From Kistimonas scapharcae (GTDB taxonomy: Bacteria; Pseudomonadota; Gammaproteobacteria; Pseudomonadales; Endozoicomonadaceae): a DNA stretch of 64,000 bases. Made by a program: the position numbers and the translations under genes. The stretch lies in NCBI RefSeq assembly GCF_039540975.1, contig NZ_BAABFL010000478.1:9356-73355 (forward strand). The letters are read 5' to 3'. The notes beneath the pieces were generated by a model that ran no database searches, was not told the DNA's origin, and was given only the letters and a program-made list of their open reading frames with translations. Shown here one piece after another: positions 60,884-64,000 of the stretch. The stretch's first letter is position 1. Each line of letters begins with the position of its first letter.

Positions 60884-61705
60884 TTACTTGCGGCGACGGA
60901 CAATGAACTTGTCAGTACGCTTGTTCGAGCGAGTCTTCCGACCCTTGGTGGGCACACCCCACGGAGTAACCGGATGACGACCACCGGAGGTACGACCTTC
61001 ACCACCACCGTGCGGGTGATCTACCGGGTTCATGGCAACACCACGAACGGTCGGGCGAACACCACGCCAGCGCTTGGCTCCAGCCTTACCCAGTGAGCGC
61101 AGGTTATGCTCGCTGTTGGATACCTCACCGAGAGTCGCACGACAGTCAGCCAACACCTTACGCATTTCGCCGGAGCGCAGACGCAGGGTCACATAAGCAC
61201 CGTCACGGGCAACCAGCTGAGCAGAAGTACCGGCGGAACGCATCATCTGCGCACCCTTGCCAGGCTTCAGTTCAACACAGTGAATCACAGAACCCAGAGG
61301 GATATTACGCAGAGGCAGAGTGTTACCTGCCTTGATCGGCGCATCCACACCAGAGAACAGCTTGTCACCAGCCTTCACACCCTTGGGAGCGATGATATAA
61401 CGGCGCTCACCGTCCAGGTACTTCAGCAGGGCGATGTTTGCTGTACGGTTCGGATCGTATTCCAGGCGCTCAACAGTCGCAGGAATACCATCCTTGTTGC
61501 GACGGAAGTCGATCACACGGTAATGCTGCTTATGACCACCACCCTTGTGACGGGTCGTGATACGACCGTTATTGTTACGACCACCGGTCTTGCTTTTCTT
61601 CTCTAACAGCGCAGCGAAGGGTTTCCCCTTGTGCAGGTCAGGGTTAACAACCTTGACTACAAAGCGGCGCCCGGGAGAAGTGGGTTTACACTTAACAACA
61701 GCCAT
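60884..61705 (-). CDS. rplB: 50S ribosomal protein L2
   Basis: 273 residues, same as E. coli. MAVVKCKPTSPGRRFVVKV, then GRNNNGRITTRHKGGGHKQHYR and the C-terminal HPHGGGEGRTSGGRHPVTPWG, whose His is important for peptidyl transferase centre structure. Confidence 0.98.
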   Translation of the reverse strand: MAVVKCKPTSPGRRFVVKVVNPDLHKGKPFAALLEKKSKTGGRNNNGRITTRHKGGGHKQHYRVIDFRRNKDGIPATVERLEYDPNRTANIALLKYLDGERRYIIAPKGVKAGDKLFSGVDAPIKAGNTLPLRNIPLGSVIHCVELKPGKGAQMMRSAGTSAQLVARDGAYVTLRLRSGEMRKVLADCRATLGEVSNSEHNLRSLGKAGAKRWRGVRPTVRGVAMNPVDHPHGGGEGRTSGGRHPVTPWGVPTKGRKTRSNKRTDKFIVRRRK

Positions 61706-61719
61706 CTGTCGATCTCCTC

Positions 61720-62016
61720 TTACTCAGCGTCCGCGAAGTCAATTTCCTGACCCGCTTCCAGAGCAACGTACGCTTTCTTCCAGTCTGAACGCTTGCCCAG
61801 ACCACGCATGGTGCGCTTGGTCTTGCCCTTCACGTTTACAGTGCGGACAGACTTGACCTTGACTTCAAACAGCTGCTCAACAGCTTTTTTGATTTCAAGC
61901 TTTACAGCGTCTTTGGCCACTTTGAAAACGTATTGATTACGTTCTTCAGCGACTACCGAAGCCTTCTCGGAAATGTGAGGCCCAAGCAGCACCTTCAACA
62001 GACGTTCCTGGTTCAT
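61720..62016 (-). CDS. rplW: 50S ribosomal protein L23
   Basis: 98 residues, MNQERLLKVLLGPHISEKAS; the loop VRTVNVKGKTKRTMRGLG reaches into the exit tunnel. Docking site for trigger factor. Overlaps rplD by four bases (ATGA), so translation is coupled. Confidence 0.98.
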   Translation of the reverse strand: MNQERLLKVLLGPHISEKASVVAEERNQYVFKVAKDAVKLEIKKAVEQLFEVKVKSVRTVNVKGKTKRTMRGLGKRSDWKKAYVALEAGQEIDFADAE

Positions 62017-62615
62017 CCCAGCATCTCCTCGAACTTCTTCACGGCTGCCACGGTCATGACAACTTTGTCATGAGCAACCAGGCTGACCGGATCCACACCC
62101 TGCACATCGCGAACATCGACGTAAGGAATGTTGCGCGCAGACAGATACAGGTTTGCATCAATCTCTTCGGACACAAACAGTGCATTATTGGTTTCCAGCT
62201 CTTTCAGCTTGGCAACCATCTGCTTGGTCTTAGGCGCTTCCAGCTTCAGGCTTTCAACGACAACCAGACGCTCCTGGCGAACCAGCTCAGACAGAATAGA
62301 ACGCAGTGCACCACGGTACATCTTACGGTTCAGTTTCTGAGAATGATCCTGAGGACGTGCAGCAAACGTGGTGCCACCCCCGCGCCAAATTGGGCTACGA
62401 ATAGTACCGGCACGTGCACGACCAGTACCCTTCTGACGCCAAGGCTTACGACCACCGCCGCTTACATCGCTGCGAGTCTTCTGCTGCTTGGTGCCCTGAC
62501 GGCCGCCAGCCAGAAAAGCCACAACCGCCTGATGAATCAGTGATTCATTGAATTCGGCACCAAAGGTTGCATCAGAAACCTGCAGAGCGCCTGAACCCAT
62601 TACATTCAGATCCAT
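62013..62615 (-). CDS. rplD: 50S ribosomal protein L4
   Basis: 200 residues; the extended tunnel loop is GGGRKPWRQKGTGRARAGTIRSP, and RPQDHSQKLNRKMYRGALRSILSELVRQ is conserved. In E. coli L4 represses its own S10 operon through the leader; the leader here is only about 65 bases, so that control may be absent or different. Confidence 0.98.
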   Translation of the reverse strand: MDLNVMGSGALQVSDATFGAEFNESLIHQAVVAFLAGGRQGTKQQKTRSDVSGGGRKPWRQKGTGRARAGTIRSPIWRGGGTTFAARPQDHSQKLNRKMYRGALRSILSELVRQERLVVVESLKLEAPKTKQMVAKLKELETNNALFVSEEIDANLYLSARNIPYVDVRDVQGVDPVSLVAHDKVVMTVAAVKKFEEMLG

Positions 62616-62628
62616 ACTTCAAATCCCC

Positions 62629-63300
62629 TCAGGCTGCGGAGCCAGCTTTAACAGCAGGCTTGATAACAACATCAGCACCAGTAGCACCCGGCACCGCACC
62701 CTTGATGAGCAGAAGGTTACGCTCTTCGTCGACGCGAACGATTTCCAGTGACTGAACAGTCACGCGCTCATCGCCCATATGTCCAGCCATCTTCTTACCC
62801 TTGAACACGCGTCCAGGAGTCTGACACTGACCGATGGAACCAGGCGCACGGTGAGACAGGGAGTTACCGTGGGTAGCGTCCTGAGTACGGAAGTTCCAGC
62901 GTTTAACAACACCCTGGAAACCCTTACCCTTGGAGCGACCGGTAACATCAACCTTCTGACCTGCCTCAAACATGGAAACAGGCAGAACGTCACCGACTTT
63001 CAGCTCGGATTCTTCAGAAGTACGGAACTCAACCAGCACGGAACCGGCTTCAACGCCTGCCTTGGCGTAGTGGCCAGCTTCTGGCTTAGTGAGACGAGAT
63101 GCTTTCTTGGCACCAGCCGCAACCTGAACAGCACTGTAACCATCAACATCGACAGTACGCACCTGGGCAATACGGTTAGGACCAATTTCAACGACAGTAA
63201 CCGGCAAAGAAGCACCATCTTCGGTGAAAATACGGGTCATCCCGCACTTCTTGCCGATCAGGCCGAGGCGCGGCTTTTTGCCGTCAGCTTGATTTGACAT
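62629..63300 (-). CDS. rplC: 50S ribosomal protein L3
   Basis: 223 residues. The core GLIGKKCGMTRIFTEDGASL matches the usual start, preceded by a 12-residue extension MSNQADGKKPRL. GFQGVVKRWNFRTQDATHGNSLSHRAPGSIGQCQTPG contains the glutamine normally N5-methylated by PrmB. A 100-base gap separates it from rpsJ. Confidence 0.97.
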   Translation of the reverse strand: MSNQADGKKPRLGLIGKKCGMTRIFTEDGASLPVTVVEIGPNRIAQVRTVDVDGYSAVQVAAGAKKASRLTKPEAGHYAKAGVEAGSVLVEFRTSEESELKVGDVLPVSMFEAGQKVDVTGRSKGKGFQGVVKRWNFRTQDATHGNSLSHRAPGSIGQCQTPGRVFKGKKMAGHMGDERVTVQSLEIVRVDEERNLLLIKGAVPGATGADVVIKPAVKAGSAA

Positions 63301-63400
63301 GATTTACCTCATTTCGTGTACGGGGCTATCACCCGCTATGGCCGCCCATCTCAGAGCGTTACACACGACGAGACACGCAGAACGCGCTCTCGCCAGATAA

Positions 63401-63724
63401 TTAGCCGAGGCTAATTTGAACTTCAACGCCCGCAGCAAGATCGAGCTTCATCAGAGCATCAACGGTTTTTTCAGTTGGCTCGACGATATCCAGCATGCGC
63501 TTGTGCGTACGAATTTCGTACTGGTCACGGGCATCCTTGTTGACGTGCGGAGAAATCAGCACGGTGAAGCGTTCCTTGCGAGTAGGCAGGGGGATGGGAC
63601 CTCGAACCTGAGCACCAGTGCGCTTAGCAGTTTCCACGATTTCCTGTGTGGACTGGTCGATCAGGCGATGATCAAAAGCCTTGAGTCGAATTCGGATTTG
63701 TTGAGCTTTAGGCTGCTGACTCAT
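63401..63724 (-). CDS. rpsJ: 30S ribosomal protein S10
   Basis: 107 residues from MSQQPKAQQIRIRLKAFDHR; of two in-frame ATGs six bases apart, the second has the better distance (eight bases) from AGG. Besides its ribosomal place, S10 is NusE of the antitermination complex. First gene of the S10 operon. Confidence 0.98.
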   Translation of the reverse strand: MSQQPKAQQIRIRLKAFDHRLIDQSTQEIVETAKRTGAQVRGPIPLPTRKERFTVLISPHVNKDARDQYEIRTHKRMLDIVEPTEKTVDALMKLDLAAGVEVQISLG

Positions 63725-63796
63725 CTTCATGACCTAATAATATTTAAAGAACAAAGTCCGCCCCATCATTGGTGGGCAGACAGCAAAGAAAGCGGG

Positions 63797-63825
63797 ATTC
63801 TACGCGCCGTCAATATTACTGTCAA
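63797..63825 (-). promoter_or_regulatory. S10 operon promoter
   Basis: On the minus strand TTGACA (63825-63820), a 17-base spacer, then TAGAAT (63802-63797), nearly the full sigma-70 consensus. A GC-rich discriminator (CCCGC) follows, as in promoters under stringent control. It lies about 75 bases upstream of rpsJ, right after the tuf terminator. Confidence 0.9.
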
Positions 63826-63837
63826 TATTTTATACAG

Positions 63838-63865
63838 TAAAAGCCCCGAGCCTGAGCCCGGGGCT
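63838..63865 (-). terminator. Terminator of tuf
   Basis: Stem AGCCCCG/CGGGGCT with a 10-base loop, followed on the minus strand by TTTTACTG, 36 bases past the tuf stop and directly ahead of the S10 promoter. Confidence 0.85.
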
Positions 63866-63901
63866 ATTTGTTTAGAGCGGTAGAGTCAGATCAGGTCGCT
63901 A

Positions 63902-64000
63902 TTAGGCGATGATCTTGGCAACAACACCGGCGCCAACAGTACGGCCACCTTCACGAATCGCGAAGCGCAGACCTTCTTCCATGGCGATAGGAGCGATCAG
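63902..64000 (-). CDS. tuf: Elongation factor Tu, C-terminal end only
   Basis: The last 32 codons and stop: [19 protein letters not shown] followed by [13 protein letters not shown], the invariant C-terminus of bacterial EF-Tu (domain 3). The rest lies to the right of the window. Its place ahead of rpsJ is that of the tuf copy of the str operon (rpsL-rpsG-fusA-tuf). Confidence 0.95.

Noticed and set aside
1..64000. CRISPR array, insertion sequence, prophage or tRNA gene
   Set aside because: No direct-repeat/spacer pattern, transposase, integrase or cloverleaf-like sequence was seen in the gaps between genes.

Overview
The window comes from a Gammaproteobacterium. The S10-spc-alpha ribosomal gene block, uvrA, yajR, ssb, the opp operon and an AlkK-type acyl-CoA ligase all read as gammaproteobacterial. 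The order rplQ ... uvrA ... MFS ... ssb recalls Pseudomonas and Oceanospirillales chromosomes. A SopB/IpgD-type inositol phosphatase and a pilin carrying lectin repeats point to a lineage living on or in eukaryotic hosts. An Endozoicomonas-like marine symbiont would fit, but that is inference. Coding is dense, with no tRNA, rRNA, CRISPR array or insertion sequence seen.

Layout. 1-6.9 kb (minus strand): gap (cut by the window edge), a YdcF-like exported protein, a cupin, a small unknown protein, ygjH, a secreted polysaccharide deacetylase, tesB, trmH and a stand-alone ddl. 7.0-12.8 kb: a small membrane protein, an alpha/beta hydrolase fused to a PilZ-like domain, a leucine-carboxyl-methyltransferase-like protein, a DedA-PAP2 fusion, an SDR dehydrogenase and a ferredoxin-NADP reductase-like protein. 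12.9-20.8 kb: a signalling operon transcribed as giant hybrid kinase (three receivers, His/Asp-rich sensor loop), cheR, cheB and REC-PAS-GGDEF-EAL (EAL probably dead). 21.3-26.9 kb (plus strand): oppABCDF with a hairpin between oppA and oppB. 27.0-33.8 kb (minus strand): a second hybrid kinase with a degenerate receiver, alkK, focA (FNR/Anr-like box) and ssb. 34.2-41.4 kb: a type IV pilin-like protein with a proline spacer and two mannan-binding-lectin-like repeats, then a five-gene operon (lipoprotein BMP, double ATPase, two permeases, ADP-ribosylglycohydrolase) behind a perfect FNR/Anr box. 41.6-49.8 kb: GNAT, yajR, the SopB-like phosphatase, uvrA and a class V aminotransferase. 50.0-64.0 kb (minus strand): tuf (3' end), then S10, spc and alpha operons from rpsJ to rplQ, including rpmJ.

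How they work together. The ribosomal block has a near-consensus promoter ahead of rpsJ, hairpins at the S10/spc and spc/alpha borders, and a strong terminator after rplQ. The opp genes form a complete peptide importer. The BMP-ABC-ADP-ribosylglycohydrolase operon looks like a nucleoside-type uptake and cleavage pathway probably induced when oxygen is low, as focA also appears to be. The most unusual items are the pilin-lectin fusion, the SopB-like phosphatase between uvrA and yajR, and the FNR-linked ADP-ribosylglycohydrolase transporter operon. All three lie inside what is elsewhere a tight uvrA-MFS-ssb neighbourhood.
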